From the NCBI GenBank assembly GCA_028753945.1, contig JAPNXP010000012.1, positions 4,734,501 to 4,798,500 of the forward strand: DNA of 64,000 bases. Reading direction: 5' to 3'. The translations under genes and the position numbers were made by a program. This DNA is from Hexactinellida sp. DTS-2022. Taxonomy: Eukaryota > Porifera > Hexactinellida. The notes beneath the pieces were generated by a model, which was not told the origin of the DNA, ran no database searches, and was given only the letters and a program-made list of their open reading frames with translations. The stretch's first letter is position 1; every line of letters starts with the position of its first letter. Positions 26,901 through 38,929 of the stretch are shown piece after piece.

Positions 26901-29900
26901 AAGGACCAATTGATAAATTGAAAGTTTGTTTCTATCTTGTATCATCTCTGAGATTAATGAAATTTAGCCAATTAGTATAAATATTTAATTAATAAATTAA
27001 TAATTTAACACCATTATTATGTACAGCAAAATAAATAAAGTTCAATTATTTGCACTTATTATTAATTTAAATCGAATTTCACTATCATATTTGAATTCAG
27101 CGCACTCGATAACCCTAATAATCCAATTGGAACCGTCTATAAATTAAATACAAAAGGAATTAATTATAATAAATTACGTCAGTACATTAATTGTGCAAGA
27201 ATATTCTCGCGAAATAAATATAATCACTTTATCTGTCGTTGTTGTCGAATGTAAAATCTGAACGGTTCTATCATAAACCATCTTTAGTTTAATGCCATTC
27301 ATTCATTACTTATTGATAATAAATTATATTATTAGTTATTTATATTAGCATTGTTATCCACGGTTGAGTTGAATTAAGTCAACAAATTCCTTATATTATA
27401 TTATTTTATTTAATCCATTGTATGGTAAATTAAATAGAAGCCAGCTGCAATTTATAAGTTAAATCAATTTAATTATCGCAAGTTGAATCAATAGAGTAAG
27501 ATTTAACAACTTAAATCAATATAAATATTACAAGTTGAAACAATGGAATTAGATTTCACAGTTTTACTGAAATTGAAGTGTGAGTAAACAAAGAAATTTC
27601 AACCCCCATTTATGGCAGAAATAAAACTCTTTATTAAAAGTTTTCTTCTCCCATCAGACGCAAAATTTTATGGTGAATCCAAATATGAAATAAAATTTGG
27701 GGGTTTAGTAAAACATTTTTTGAGTTATGGACCAGACAAAATTTGAAAGGTGTTAAAGATGTGTCAAAAATTTCTTAATCAAAAATCGTGACCCCAGGTG
27801 CAAATTAGACGGTCCCTCCGCAACTACATGCCAAGTTTCAGCCCATCAACTATAAAGCTCTGGCCAGGGCACCGTCTACGGAGAAAAAATAATAAAAACA
27901 AAATCCAAAATTGCATCCTGTGCCGACGCATGTTCCTTGGGTGGCACTATATTTTGGTGGTGGTTTATTGATAGTGCCTCCAATGGAACATGCTGTCGGC
28001 ACAGGATGCAATTTTGGATTTTTTTTTCGCCAAGTCATCATCACTATAAAGGTGTTAAATCATTTCAAAAAGGTGTTACAGAAGGCATCGACCCTTAGAG
28101 TGGTGGAAGTTTCGTTTTAGTTCACTTCCTTTTAGCGATATTCAAGTTTGAGTAGAATATAACAACTGATGACTCAGCATTTTTTATGTGAGTGTTGGGT
28201 CATCACCCAACATGAACTAACCCATTTTTAATATCGAATTAACAAAATTGTAAAAACACATTTTTTTAACGATGTGATCATCACCTCAAGATGTCAAGAC
28301 CCACTTGTATAGGTGGCACGTGCCATAAGGACCAATTGATAAATTGAAAGTTTGTTTCTATCTTCTATGATCTCTGAGATTTATGATATTTAATTAATTA
28401 GTATATATAATTATTAATATTATTTATAATTTAACACCAATTTCAATGTCAACTTATATTTATTAAGTTTAATTATTTTGTCATAAATAATAAATAAATT
28501 AATTTGTCCATCAAATTTCAATTCCGCACACTCGATAACCCCTAATAAACAAATTGGGAGCATCTATATAAGTCATATACTGACTGAATTAATTATAATT
28601 AATTACGTCAGTATATTAACAGTGCAATAATATTAACGCAGAAGTAAATATAATCACATAATCTGTCGTTGTTGTGGTATGTAAAATCTTAACGGTTCTA
28701 TCATAAACCATCTTTAGTTTAATGCCATTCATTCATTACTTATTGATAATAAATTAAATTATTAGTTATTTATTTTAGCAATGTTATCCACGGTGATTTG
28801 AGTTTAGTCAACAAATTCCTTATATTATTATATTTTATTTAATCCATTGTATGGTAATACTACAATTAAATAGAAGCCAGCTGGAATTTTTAAGTTGAAT
28901 CAATATATTTATCTCAAGTTGAAACAATAGAGTAAGATTTAACAAGTTAAATCAATATAATTATTACAAGTTGAAACAATAGAATTAGATTTAACACTTT
29001 TACTGAAATTGAAGTGTGAGTAAACAAAGAAATTTCAAACCCCATTTATGGCAGAAATTAAACATATTTTTGAAAATATTCCTCTCCCATCGGACGCAGA
29101 ATTTTATGGTGAATCCAAATGTGAAATAAAATTTGGGGGTTTAGTAAAACATATTTTGAGTTATGGACCAGACAAATTTTTAAAGGTGTTAAAGATGTGT
29201 CAAAAATTCGTTAATCAAAAATCGTAACCCCAGGTGCAAATTAGACGGTCCATACGCACCTACATGCCAAGTTTCAGCCCATCAACTATAAAGCTCAGGC
29301 CAGGGCACCGTCTACGGAGAAAAAATAATAATAATAATAATAATAATAATATAAAAAAAATCCAAAATTGCACCCTGTGCCGACGCATGTTCCTTTGGTG
29401 GCACTATATTTTGTTGGTTGTTTATTGATAGTGCCTCCAAAGGAACATGCTGTCGGCTCAGGCTGCAATTTTGGATTTTTTTTTGCCAAGTCATCAACGC
29501 CCAAGGTGTGAAGAAGCATTTGTTAATTGGTCCGAGTCACAAGGAACGGTAGATAAATTTGAAGTTTGTTTCTATCTTAAACCATCTTGAGTTTGATGCC
29601 ATTCATTCATTATGTATTGATAATAAATTATATTATTAGTTATTTATCTTAGCATTGTTATCCACGGTTGAGTTGAATTAAGTCAACAAATTCCTTATAT
29701 TATATTATTTTATTTAATCCATTGTATGGTAAATTAAATAGAAGCCAGCTGCAATTTATAAGTTAAATCAATTTAATTATCGCAAGTTGAATCAATAGAG
29801 TAAGATTTAACAAGTTAAATCAATATAATTATTACAAGTTGAAACAATGGAATTAGATTTAACAGTTATACTGAAACTGAAGTGTGAGTAAACAAAGAAA

Positions 29901-30208
29901 TTTCAACCCCCATTTATGGCAGAAATAAAACTCTTTATTGAAAGTTTTCTTCTCCCATCAGACGCGGAATTTTATGGTGAATCCAAATGTGAAATAAAAT
30001 TTGGGGGTTTAGTAAAACAATTTTTGAGTTATGGACCAGACAAAATTTGAAAGGTGTTAAAGATGTGTCAAAAATTTCTTAATCAAAAATCTTTACCCCA
30101 GGTGCAAATTAGACGGTCCCATCGCACCTGCATGCAAAGTTTAAGCCCATCAACTATAAAGCTCTGGCCAGGGCACCGTCTACGGAGAAAAAAAAAATAA
30201 TAAAAATA

Positions 30209-30442
30209 ATAAAGGCAGTGATTCTAATACTGGGCCACTATACTATAGTATAGTCGGCACAGTAATAAAGGCAGTGATTCCAATACTGGGCCACTATACT
30301 ATAGTATAGTCGGCACAGTAATAATAATAATAAAGGCAGTGATTCTAATACTGGGCCACTATACTATAGTATAGTCGGCACAGTAATAAAGGCAGTGATT
30401 CCAATACTGGGCCACTATACTATAGTATAGTCGGCACAGTAA
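30209..30442 (-). repeat. Dyad element cluster, 4 copies
   Basis: Four copies, alternating GATTCTAATACTGG and GATTCCAATACTGG leaders as two pairs. Pairs are joined by GTAATAAAGG and separated from each other by GTAATAATAATAATAAAGG. This pairwise pattern suggests that duplication copied two elements at a time. Confidence 0.9.
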
Positions 30443-33400
30443 AAAAATAAAAATAAAAATAAAAAATCCAAAATTGCAGCCTGTCCCGACGCATGTTCCT
30501 TTGGTGGCACTATATTTTTAGTGGTGGTTAATTGATAGTGCCTCCAAAGGATATGCTGTCGGCCCAGGCTGCAATTTTGGATTTTTTTTCGCATTGTCAT
30601 CATCACTATGAAGGTGTTAAATTAATTCAAAAAGGTGTTACAGAAGACATCGACCCTTAGAGTGGTGGAAGTTTCCATTTAGTTCACTTCATTTTAGAGA
30701 TATTCAAGTTTCAGTAGAATATAATAGCTGATGACTCAGCATTTTTTATGTGAGTGTTGGGTCATCACCCAACACCAACTAACCCATTTTAAATTTCGAA
30801 TTAACAAAATTCTAAAAACACATTTTTTTAACAATGTCATCATCACCTCATGGTGTCAAGACCCACTTGTAAAGGTGGTACGTGGCATAAGGAACAATTG
30901 ATAAATTGAAAGTTTGTTCCTATCTTGTATCATCTCTAAGATTAATGAAATTTAGCTGATTAGAATAAATACTTATTTAATAAATTAATAATTTAACACC
31001 ATTGTTATGTACATAAAAATATATAAAAATCAATTATTTGCACTTATTATAATTTTAAACTGAATTTCACTATTATAGTTGAATTCAAAGCACTCGATAA
31101 CCCCAATAATCAAATTGGAACCGTCTCTATAAGTTAAACACAGAGCGAATTAATTAGAATTAAATATGTCATGTATCCATTGTGTAATATTATTCTAAGC
31201 AGAAATAAATATAATCAAATAATCTGTCGTTGTTATGCAATGTAGAATCTTAGTTTTCAATTGGAAAATAGAAGCCTACTCGATCTCACAAGTTGAATCA
31301 ATATAATAATCACAAGTTGAAACAATAGAATTAGATTTAACACTTTCAATTGAACTGAAGTGTCAGTAAACAAAGAAATTTTAACCCCCATTTATGGCAT
31401 GAATTACCAATTTTAAAAATTTGCATTTTTTCCCATCAGACGCAGAATTTTATCGTGAATCCATTAGTTAAATTTTTTTTGACTTTAATATAACATTTCT
31501 TAAGTTATGGTCCAGACAAATTTTGAAAGGTGTTAAACATGTGTCCAAAATTTGTAAATAAAAAATCGTAACCCCAGGTGCACATCTGTAACCCATGAGA
31601 CACCCATCCTAAAAATTTGGGCTCTTAGTTGATAAAACTCTGTTCTGTGGACGATCTACGGACTAATAATAATAATAAAAAAAAATCCAAAATTGCAGCC
31701 TGTGCCGACGCATGATCCTTTGGTGGCACTATATTTTGTTGTTGGTTTATTGATAGTGCCTCCAAAGGAACATGCTGTCGGCACAGGCTGCAATTTTGGA
31801 TTTTTTTTTTCGCCATGTCATCATCACTATGAAGGTGTTAAATTATTTCAGAAAGGTGTTTCAGAAGGCAACGACCCTTTAGAGTGGTGGAAGTTTCCAT
31901 TCAGCTCACTTCATTAAAGAGATATTCAAGTTTCAGTAGAATATAATCTGTAATGACTCAGCATTTTTTAAGTGGGTGTTGGGTCATCACCCAACATTAA
32001 CTAACCCATTTTAAATATCGAATTAACAAAATTGTAAATACACATTTTTTTAACGATGTAATCATCACCTCAAGGTGTCATGACCCACTTGTATAGGTGG
32101 CACGTGCCATAAGGACCAATTGATAAATTGAAAGTTTGTTTCTATCTTCTATGATCTCTGAGATTTATGATATTTAATTAATTAGTATAAATAATTATTA
32201 ATATTATTTATAATATGACACCAATTTCAATGTCAACATACAATTATTAAGTTCAATTATTTTGTCATAAATAATTAATTAATTAATTTATCTATCAAAT
32301 TTCAATTCCGCACACTCGATAACCTCTAATATACAAATTGGAAGCTACTATATAAGTTAAATACAAACTGAAATATTTATAATTAATTACGTCAGTATAT
32401 TAACAGTGCAATTATATTCTCGCAGAAGTAAATATAATCACATAATATGTCGTTGTTATGAAATATATAATCTTAATTTTCAATTGCAAAATAGAAGCCA
32501 GCTTGCATTCACAAGTTAAATCAATATAATTGTAGCAAGTTGAAACAATAGTGAAAGATTTAACAAGTTAAATCAATATAATTATTACAAGTTGAAACAA
32601 TGGAATTAGATTTCACAGTTTTACTGAAATTGAAGTGTGAGTAAACAAAGAAATTTCAACCCCCATTTATGGCAGAAATAAAACTCTTTATTAAAAGTTT
32701 TCTTCTCCCATCAGACGCAGAATTTTATGGTGAATCCAAATGTGAAATAAAATTTGGGGGTTTAGTAAAACATTTTTTGAGTTATGGACCAGACAAATTT
32801 TGAAAGGTGTTAAAGATGTGTAAAAAATTGTTAATCAAAAATCGTAACCCCAGGTGCAAATTAGACGGTCCCATCGCACCTACATGCCAAGTTTCAGCCC
32901 ATCAACTATAAAGCTCAGGCCAGGGCACCGTCTACGGAGAAAAAAAAAAAAAAAAAAAAATCCAAAATTGCAGCCTGTGCCGACGCATGTTCCTTTGGTG
33001 GCACTATATTTTGTTGGTTGTTTATTGATAGTGCCTCCAAAGGAACATGCTGTCGGCGCAGGCTGCAATTTTGGATTTTTTTTCGCCAAGTCATCAACGC
33101 CCAAGGTGTGAAGAAGCATTTGTTAATTGGTCCGAGTCACAAGGAACGGTAGATAAATTTGAAGTTTGTTTCTATCTTAAACCATCTTGTGTTTGATGCC
33201 ATTCATTCATTATGTATTGATAATAAATTATATTATTAGTTATTTATATTAGCATTGTTATCCACGGTTGAGTTGAATTAAGTCAACAAATTCCTTATAT
33301 TATATTATTTTATTTAGTCCATTGTATGGTAAATTAAATAGAAGCCAGCTGCAATTTATAAGTTAAATCAATTTAATTATCGCAAGTTGAATCAATAGAG

Positions 33401-33807
33401 TAAGATTTAACAAGTTAAATCAATATAATTATTACAAGTTGAAACAATAGAATTAGAATTAACACTTTACTGAAATTGAAGCGTGAGTAAACAAAGAAAT
33501 TTCAACCCCCATTTATGGCAGAAATTGACCCCTTTATTGGAAAATTTCTTCTCCCATCAGGCGCAGAATTTTATGGCGAATCCAAATGTGAAATAAAATT
33601 TGGGGGTTTAGTAAAACAATTTTTGAGTTATGGACCAGACAAAATTTGAAAGGTGTTAAAGATGTCTCAAAAATTTCTTAATCAAAAATCGTAACCCCAG
33701 GTGCAAATTAGACGGTACCATCGCACCTACATGCCAAGTTTAAGCCCATCAACTATAAAGCTCTGGCCAGGGCACCGTCTACGGAGAAAAAATAAAAATA
33801 ATAAAAA

Positions 33808-34086
33808 TAAAGGCAGTAAGATTAGAACTGGGCCACTATACTATAGTATAGTCGGCACAGTAATAATAATAATAATAGTATAAATAAAGGCAGTGATTCC
33901 AATACTGGGCCACTATACTATAGTATAGTCGGCACAGTAAAAAAAAAAAAATAAAGGCAGTGAGATTAGAACTGGGCCACTATACTATAGTATAGTCGGC
34001 ACAGTAAAAATAATAATAATAATAATATAAATAAAGGCAGTGATTCCAATACTGGGCCACTATACTATAGTATAGTCGGCACAGTA
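33808..34086 (-). repeat. Dyad element cluster, 4 copies
   Basis: Copies alternate between the AGATTAGAACTGGG and GATTCCAATACTGG leader types. Spacers include a pure A run of about 12 bases and AATAATAATAATAATA. The cluster abuts H copy 26. Confidence 0.9.
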
Positions 34087-35105
34087 AAAAATACAAAATT
34101 GCAGCCTGTCCCGACGCATGTCCTTTTGGTGGCACTATATTTTGTTGGTGGTTTATTGATAGTGCCTCCAAAGGAACATGCTGTCGGCGCAGGCTGCAAT
34201 TTTGGATTTTTTTCCGCCATGTCATCATCACTACGAAGGTGTTAAATTATTTCAGAAAGGTGTTTCAAAAGGCAACGACCCTTAGTGAGTTGTAAATTTC
34301 TTTTATGCTCACTTCATTTCAAAGATATTCAAGTTTCAGTAGAATATAATAGCTGATGACTCAGCATTTTTTATGTGAGCTCTGGGTCATCACCCAAAAC
34401 GAACCGACCCATTTGAATTATATAATTCACAAAATTGTGAAAACACATTTTTTTTACGATGTCATCATCACCTCAAGGTGTCAAGACCCACTTGTAGAGG
34501 TGTTACGTGGCATAAGGATCAATTGATAAATTGGAAGTTTGTTTCTATCTTATTTGATTTCTGAGATTTATGATATTTAATTAATTAGTATAAATATCAA
34601 TTAATATTATTTATAATTTAACACCAATTTCAATGTCAACTTACAATTATTAAATTAAATTATTTTGTCATGAATAATAAATTAATTATTTTGTTATCAA
34701 ATTTCAATTAAGCACTCTCGATAACCCCTAATAAACAAATTATAAGCATCTATATAAGTAATATACTGACTGAATTAATTATAATTAATTACGTCAGTAT
34801 ATTAACAGTCCAATAATATTCTCGCAGAAGTAAATATAATCACATAATCTGTCGTTGTTGTGAAATATATAATCTTTTTTTTCAATTGGAAAATAGAAGC
34901 CTACTCGATCTCACAAGTTGAATCAATATAATAATAACGAGTTGAAGCAATAGAATTAGATTTAACACTTTCAATTGAACTGAAGTGTTAGTAAACAAAG
35001 AAATTTCAACCCCAATTTATGGCATGAATCAAACCTATTAGTAAAAACATTCATCTCCCATCAGATGGAGAATTTTATAGTGAATCCAATGGTGAAAAGA
35101 AAATT

Positions 35106-35114
35106 GGGGGTTTA
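35106..35114. repeat. Left target-site duplication of the P element
   Basis: GGGGGTTTA precedes the left terminus and recurs at 38,546-38,554. The transposon family normally makes 8-bp duplications. The ninth matching base cannot be assigned. The duplicated bases belong to the satellite landmark GGGGGTTTAGTAAAAC. Confidence 0.85.
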
Positions 35115-35145
35115 CACAGACTACGTAACTAAAGACTGTTCACGG
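35115..35145 (+). repeat. P-element left 31-bp terminal inverted repeat
   Basis: Starts CACAGACTACGTAAC and ends GACTGTTCACGG. It matches the right terminus at all 31 positions when inverted. Confidence 0.92.
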
Positions 35146-35511
35146 CATTTAACCATGGATTACTTCAAGTCTTGTATCCAAACTGCTAAAATAATAATAT
35201 TTCAAAAGCTACTAGACGTAAACGATCTAAATCATAATAAAGTCAAGTTTCATTTTAATAATGAGGATGCTCCATCATTTAAGGACACCATTTACCTAAT
35301 TGGTGCTGACATCACGCAAGATAAATATAAAAGTTGAACTAGGAATACATTTAAATAACTATTTTGATTGTAGTTTCAGTAGTTTTCTTTTCGATCCGGT
35401 AGATTTTTCAATACATCGTTTCGAATTTAAATTTCGGACTTTATTCTTTAACAAACAATTGCTAGTAGAAAAAAGTATTCGATTGAGATACCATAGGAAA
35501 GGTGTTTGACA
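35146..35511 (-). other. P-element 3' non-coding segment
   Basis: This lies between the left terminus and the transposase stop codon. It contains the inner 20-bp inverted repeat at 35,153-35,172 and otherwise AT-rich sequence. Open frames on the plus strand that start in the satellite and cross the terminus are not considered genes. The transcript end of the transposase should fall here. Confidence 0.6.
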
Positions 35512-38283
35512 TTAGGGACACGTAAATCTCCAGAATTGAAAATTCTCAAATTCTAGTCTTGAAATTGATAATTGAATAAGAATATTTCTGCTGCTACTAA
35601 TAACAAATTGTCGCATTAAAGAAAAGTTCTGTTCTATTCTGAAAAGAATTCTCCATAAACTGGAGACCGCATTAATAACTTCATCAGAAGGATATTTAAG
35701 CCCCCCTCGATCTGCTAACTCGATGAGAATCAAGTGAGAATCCTCACATTCAAGAGAAAGACTTTTGAGTTGGGTGAGTAAGGGCACACATTCAGGACAC
35801 AGAGAAGTAGCGGCTTTAACTTTTTTCGAATATAACTTCGACTTAAATATACTATGTATAGCATAACCAGCTATAAAGGTTAAGGCTTGACGAGTTTCTT
35901 TAAGGGGTGAAAAATCAAAGTTTTGATGGAGAATAAAATAGTAAGAGCTCAGATCTAGTTCAGGTTTCTCAACATTCTCAGTTTCAATGTCAACAGAAAA
36001 AGTGTTAACGAATTCCTTCAATGAAGTTTCAAATGTATTATCTTGGCTTCGATAGAGTTTTAAAATGTTAGAGAGTTTTATCCGGCGTTCGCTTTCAAGA
36101 ATTTGGCAAATGGATATATTGTAATTACAACCAGACATTAGCCTGTATACCCCAAAGTGTTTTTCTAGAGAATCGTTTTGTAAGAAACCTGTCAAGACAT
36201 AAGAAAAACCACAAGAGTCACTGGTTAAGTAGTTCACAATTCTTGGTAAAACTCGGCATGTATGAATTAAACTGGTAAATGTATGTGAGCTAAGTTTTCC
36301 ATCTCTACCGATACAGTTGAGTGTCTTCCAATCCTGAAGCCATGAAACAAATCTAGAAAAGAACTCAAAACGTTCATCCTGTAATGTGAAAACCCTTGAA
36401 TCAGGATCGAGCAGGCGGATATCTTTCCCTGGACTTTGTATGTTACACATTTTCCAAAACCGGGTTATAAGTGAAATAAATTGAGAAGTTTGATTTGAAA
36501 TGTTATTCTTTTGATTGTATAACAAAACAGCATTGCATGTTGACTGATCCCATACCGCAAGAGCCAAAGGTACACTTTGCCTTTCAAGTGTGGATGGCCA
36601 AACGACTCTAGATGTTAATTTATGAGCTATCTTGGCATTTGAAAATTGTTCAAGCTTGTAAATATTTCTGAGATCGATGAAAGAAGCAGTTGAAATCTGA
36701 TAAGGAAAAGTTCCACCAAAATAATGATCAATAGAAGGAAAAGTAAATGTCGTATTGGTATCCTTTTGATTAATCCAGTTATTCCGGATACACTTAACTA
36801 TGTGCACCGGATCAAACATCAAAAAAATGGATCTTGTAGGGTCTGAAGGGTTAGGACAAGTTAATTCTAAATTAGATGAATTGTCAGCTAGTAATTTGAA
36901 TAATCTAACGTTAAGTTGGTAATCGTCTGTACAAATCGCTATTACTCTAAGATCACATTTCTCAATGTCAATAATAACTTGTTTTACTATTGGAAGTAAT
37001 TCAGAGGCTTTAGTATTGCAACAGGGGAGAAGTCTAACGATCTCTGACCACTTTGTGTAAAGGCCTGAAACTTGAAAAGCTAGTACAGTTTTAGCTGGGT
37101 CACATTCAGAAGATATGTCCTCTGCATCATCTAAATCCCAATTGATACAAGAGGATCCAAAAAAATTTCCACCTTTGTAAGTGTAATCGGTTTTCACATG
37201 AATTTCGTCGAGCTGTAAAAGGATATTCCTTTTATATTTGTTAAAAGCCTTACAATAAACTTTAAGATAGTCAATAAAATATGTATCTAATCCCATGTTT
37301 GAATATAGTCTTCGGAGTGTTGATGGATGAGGCAAAGAGAGGCATTCCAATGATTGCAGATAACGGTAACATCCAGAAGATATCAGTTGGGCTTTGAGAG
37401 AAAGAACCAATGTTAACACGTTATACCGACGGTTATTTTTACTAAGTTTCAAATTTTCAAGTTGACATAGGATGAACTGTAGTCGAATAGAAATATCCTT
37501 TAATTCTTTCGTATCATCTTTCGTTTTCAACTTTTCCACTGTAAGTCTAACGGAATCTGTAGCTTGCATGATACCAACCTCAATCTCATCTTGTTGATGC
37601 GTATCAAGCTCTTCAATTAAATCAGAAATCTGGCGGATATCAGTAATATCGGTAATTTTAGTCTTCATCTCAACTTCATTTAGAAAACATCTAACATGTA
37701 AAGAATCATAAATAAGGATTTGATGTGACATGATTAGTAAATGTCCAGACAGTATCCTCTTGAAAACATTTATCGTTGTCGGGCCTGAGCGAAAATAGAA
37801 CCATTGTTGAGCTAAATTTAATATTGAATGCTTCTGTTCAATTTCTTCAATATTTGAAACAGAGAACTTTTCACTTTCTGTTTTAGATTCAGCAAGACTC
37901 AGCTCAAGAGCTTTTTGAAAATGTCGAAAATCAATTACATTTCGGTCAAACCTTTCTGCATGTTCAGAAGAGCTCTCCAAATACGAAGGACAATTGGGTA
38001 GATAAATAGGTTTGGCATTCTTCCGGAGTCCAGGTTTACGGGAAACTTTCTCAACGGTTCCATCTTGCTGAGGTATCTCAACATGAAGTAAAAGGTCATC
38101 GTCACCAAAGTGTTTCGCACAAATAAATACTCTGGTCAACTCCCATGCATCTTCACGATGTAAAAATTTACGCCATTCATCCTGAGTATCTTTCGGCCAA
38201 TGATTTAACATTTCAAATACTGGTGTATACTGTGTACCGTCGTAATTTGAGGTGCAATTTGCAACGCTACATCTGTTTGGCAT
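35512..38283 (-). CDS. P-element/THAP9-like transposase, 923 aa
   Basis: Predicted DNA-cutting transposase of the P-element family, acting in the nucleus on the element's own termini. The N-terminal THAP zinc finger is seen directly: C5-x4-C10-x44-C55-x2-H58, followed by AKPIYLP near residues 90-96 in place of the usual AVPTIF box. A mixed helical linker follows, then an RNase H-like catalytic core. Candidate acidic residues are D359 in LQLDEI, D452/D453 in ICTDDYQ, D491 in MFDPVHIVKCIRNNW and E707 in DSLEKHFGVYR. The FDPVH...IRNNW and LEKHFG motifs are characteristic of THAP9/P transposases. The start ATG is at 38,283, with an acceptor-like CTTCTCTTTATAG about 8 bases upstream. No stop or frameshift interrupts the frame and no intron is needed, unlike the Drosophila P gene. 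Activity is inferred from intactness only. Confidence 0.92.
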   Translation of the reverse strand: MPNRCSVANCTSNYDGTQYTPVFEMLNHWPKDTQDEWRKFLHREDAWELTRVFICAKHFGDDDLLLHVEIPQQDGTVEKVSRKPGLRKNAKPIYLPNCPSYLESSSEHAERFDRNVIDFRHFQKALELSLAESKTESEKFSVSNIEEIEQKHSILNLAQQWFYFRSGPTTINVFKRILSGHLLIMSHQILIYDSLHVRCFLNEVEMKTKITDITDIRQISDLIEELDTHQQDEIEVGIMQATDSVRLTVEKLKTKDDTKELKDISIRLQFILCQLENLKLSKNNRRYNVLTLVLSLKAQLISSGCYRYLQSLECLSLPHPSTLRRLYSNMGLDTYFIDYLKVYCKAFNKYKRNILLQLDEIHVKTDYTYKGGNFFGSSCINWDLDDAEDISSECDPAKTVLAFQVSGLYTKWSEIVRLLPCCNTKASELLPIVKQVIIDIEKCDLRVIAICTDDYQLNVRLFKLLADNSSNLELTCPNPSDPTRSIFLMFDPVHIVKCIRNNWINQKDTNTTFTFPSIDHYFGGTFPYQISTASFIDLRNIYKLEQFSNAKIAHKLTSRVVWPSTLERQSVPLALAVWDQSTCNAVLLYNQKNNISNQTSQFISLITRFWKMCNIQSPGKDIRLLDPDSRVFTLQDERFEFFSRFVSWLQDWKTLNCIGRDGKLSSHTFTSLIHTCRVLPRIVNYLTSDSCGFSYVLTGFLQNDSLEKHFGVYRLMSGCNYNISICQILESERRIKLSNILKLYRSQDNTFETSLKEFVNTFSVDIETENVEKPELDLSSYYFILHQNFDFSPLKETRQALTFIAGYAIHSIFKSKLYSKKVKAATSLCPECVPLLTQLKSLSLECEDSHLILIELADRGGLKYPSDEVINAVSSLWRILFRIEQNFSLMRQFVISSSRNILIQLSISRLEFENFQFWRFTCP

Positions 38284-38514
38284 ATTATTGCTATAAAGAG
38301 AAGTAATAATGTGTAATGTAAAGACGAGCTATTATAAATTAGGCAGTAATAATTAATGTAATAGTAATAAACAATAATTTTATACAAAAGCTAATACTAG
38401 CTATGAATATACCTACATTGATTACCACGGGAATTAGTAGTAATTTCGTATTCAAACATTATGGTTTGTTTACAAAATAGACTTGAAGTAATCCATGGTA
38501 GTGGAGAAGTCAGA
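38284..38514 (-). promoter_or_regulatory. P-element 5' non-coding segment and probable promoter
   Basis: About 230 bases between the transposase ATG and the right terminus, very AT-rich, including the inner 20-bp inverted repeat at 38,479-38,498. By analogy with P elements the promoter should lie here. I see no unambiguous TATA box distinct from the AT-rich background. Confidence 0.4.
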
Positions 38515-38545
38515 CCGTGAACAGTCTTTAGTTACGTAGTCTGTG
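38515..38545 (-). repeat. P-element right 31-bp terminal inverted repeat
   Basis: Reads CCGTGAACAGTC...TAGTCTGTG on the plus strand, the exact inverse of the left terminus, and is followed directly by the GGGGGTTTA duplication. Confidence 0.92.
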
Positions 38546-38743
38546 GGGGGTTTAGTATAACATTCTTTGAGTTATGGACCAGACAAAATTTGAAAGGTGT
38601 CAAAAAAAGTCCAAAATTTGTTAATAAAAAATCGTGACCCCAGGTGCACATCTGTAACCCATGAGACACCTGTCCTGCAAATTTGGGTTGTTAGTTAATT
38701 AAACTCTGTTCTGTGGATGAGCTACGGAAGAATAATAATAACT

Positions 38744-38929
38744 AACCAAAGCACTAAGATTAGAACTGGGCCACTATACTATAGTATAGTCGGCACAGTA
38801 ATAACTAACCAAAGCACTAAGATTAGAACTGGGCCACTATACTATAGTATAGTCGGCACAGTAATTATAATAATAAAGGCAGTGATTCCAATACTGGGCC
38901 ACTATTCTATAGTATAGTCGGCACAGTAA
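38744..38929 (-). repeat. Dyad element cluster, 3 copies
   Basis: Two copies with the CCAAAGCACTAAGATTAG leader and one with AAGGCAGTGATTCC. The last copy has a one-base change in the palindrome (CACTATTCTATAG), which breaks perfect symmetry. It abuts H copy 27. Confidence 0.9.

Larger units (their letters stand above)
35115..38545 (-). mobile_element. P-element superfamily DNA transposon, apparently intact
   Basis: A 3,431-bp element bounded by perfect 31-bp inverted termini (35,115-35,145 and 38,515-38,545) that begin CACAGACTACGTAACTAAAG. A 9-base target duplication GGGGGTTTA flanks it. A further perfect 20-bp inverted pair, CCATGGATTACTTCAAGTCT, lies inside each end (35,153-35,172 and 38,479-38,498). 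Drosophila P elements also have 31-bp termini, inner inverted repeats and 8-bp target duplications, so the architecture matches the family. The interior holds one uninterrupted transposase gene. Identical termini and an open reading frame indicate a recent insertion. Confidence 0.93.

Noticed and set aside
35065..35337. 90-codon plus-strand open frame
   Set aside because: It starts in the satellite unit and crosses the P-element terminus and inner repeat. No protein features; created by the insertion.
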